64,000 nt of DNA from Arthrobacter sp. MYb227 (GTDB lineage: Bacteria; Actinomycetota; Actinomycetes; Actinomycetales; Micrococcaceae), in the NCBI RefSeq assembly GCF_002975435.1, contig NZ_PCPT01000002.1:62001-126000 (forward strand). Reading direction: 5' to 3'. A program made the translations under genes and the position numbers. This document shows positions 63,308 to 64,000 of this stretch, piece by piece. Within the stretch, counting starts at the first letter, position 1. Every line of letters begins with the position of its first letter. The notes beneath the pieces are model-generated. The model worked only from the letters and a program-made list of their open reading frames with translations. It did not search any database and had not been told where the DNA came from.

Positions 63308-64000
63308 CTAGCCGCGGCCGGAAATGAGGTCCGCGAGCCCGGCGATCCTTGAGGATTTCCCGCTGGCCTTTTCCGTCGCATCGGCAATCCCATAGGCCTT
63401 ATAGAGCCCCTGCACGGCAATCCAGCGCGCCGGCTCAATTTCCCAGCGGCGGACCTTGCGATTAACCCACGGCATCTGGGTTAGCTCGCTGCCGGGTTCT
63501 AAGATCAGATCCCGCAGCGTGCGCCCGGCAAGATTTGTTGCCGTCACCCCGGTGCCCACATACCCGCCGGCCCAGCCCAGACCGGTTTCCGGGTCCAGTC
63601 CAACAGTTGCCTTCCAATCGCGCGGTACCCCCAACACCCCGGCCCAAGCGTGAGCGATGGCGGCGTCGCGCGTTGCGGGGAACATCTCATGCAGGATATC
63701 GGTGAGCAGCTTGATGGTGCGTCGCTGGGTGGCGCCATCGGTATCAGTCTGAGACCCATAGCGGTAAGGCACTCCGCGGCCGCCCAGGGTGATCCGGTCA
63801 TCCTGCGTGCGCTGGGCATACATGTAGGCGTGGGCCATATCGCCCACGACGTCGCGCTCGCCCCAGCCGATCTGCTCCCATATCTGTGCCGACAGCGGTT
63901 CGGTGGCGATCATCGAGGAGTTCATCGGCAACCACTCGCGGTGCGCACCCTTCAGATGTGCCGTGAAACCCTCGGTAGCGCGCAGAATGTAGGTGGCCTC
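63308..64000 (-). CDS. FAD-dependent oxidoreductase (DAO type), partial
   Basis: The 3' part of a gene cut by the window end; 230 residues are visible. An apparent start at 63931 is only a TTG, and the frame continues to the edge as YILRATEGFTAHLKGAHREW, so the protein is longer. YRYGSQTDTDGATQRR, GVLGVPRDWKATVGLDPETG, LGWAGGYVGTGVTATNLAGR and TLRDLILEPGSELTQMPWVN fit the C-terminal half of DadA-like amine or amino-acid oxidases. Substrate cannot be named. Confidence 0.75.
   Translation of the reverse strand, partial: EATYILRATEGFTAHLKGAHREWLPMNSSMIATEPLSAQIWEQIGWGERDVVGDMAHAYMYAQRTQDDRITLGGRGVPYRYGSQTDTDGATQRRTIKLLTDILHEMFPATRDAAIAHAWAGVLGVPRDWKATVGLDPETGLGWAGGYVGTGVTATNLAGRTLRDLILEPGSELTQMPWVNRKVRRWEIEPARWIAVQGLYKAYGIADATEKASGKSSRIAGLADLISGRG

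Noticed and set aside
63932-64000. Treating the FAD oxidoreductase as complete with a start at 63931
   Set aside because: The start would be TTG in mid-domain, and the frame remains open with plausible family sequence to the window edge.

Overview
The window looks like chromosomal DNA of a moderately high-GC actinobacterium, most likely an Arthrobacter-like member of the Micrococcaceae. This genus-level guess is inference. It rests on base composition, frequent GTG/TTG starts, ATGA overlaps between genes, and a steroid-ring operon set otherwise known from Mycobacterium and Rhodococcus.

Region 1 (about 1-28.4 kb) is a steroid catabolism island. Around 5-19 kb lie the genes for the late steps, degradation of the C/D rings through the propanoate indanedione HIP as its CoA thioester. 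They are fadE30-ipdF-fadA6 (plus strand), a crotonase with fadE31/32/33-like dehydrogenases (minus strand), echA20-ipdA-ipdB-ipdC (minus strand), and several short-chain dehydrogenases, a second thiolase and a hydratase. A second, diverged ipdA/ipdB pair sits at 2.6-4.2 kb. Palindromes resembling the KstR2 box (AnCAAGnnCTTGnT) lie in the divergent promoter regions, but neither kstR2 nor fadD3 is in the window. Electron transfer flavoprotein genes (19.3-21.1 kb) are followed at once by a cytochrome b-like membrane protein. The island continues with a regulator made of two fused TetR units, a flavin reductase fused to an IclR-like sensor domain, and hsaF-hsaG-hsaE for the end of the A/B-ring branch, divergent from an IclR regulator. 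A low-GC gene for a TIR-like (DUF4062) protein interrupts the island at 12.9-13.7 kb.

Region 2 (29.5-33.9 kb) is a mixed stretch: an acetyltransferase, an FBP/FusB-type zinc protein, a lipoprotein, and a LysR regulator with a FUSC membrane protein.

Region 3 (33.9-42.9 kb) is an allantoin/glyoxylate locus: a racemase-superfamily protein with a Cys-to-Gly change, an NCS1 permease, and divergently hyi-glxR-gcl-glxK-allB. The steps between allantoate and glyoxylate are not encoded here.

Region 4 (43-64 kb) is ordinary chromosome: lipoprotein, peroxiredoxin, an asymmetric heterodimeric ABC exporter, an acyltransferase-3/SGNH protein, CPBP protease, MFS, MATE and EamA transporters, a winged-helix regulator with its membrane partner, a GntR regulator divergent from a lactate dehydrogenase-type flavoprotein, a CGNR regulator, small membrane proteins, and the 3' part of an FAD oxidoreductase cut by the window end. 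No rRNA, tRNA, CRISPR array or insertion sequence was recognised.
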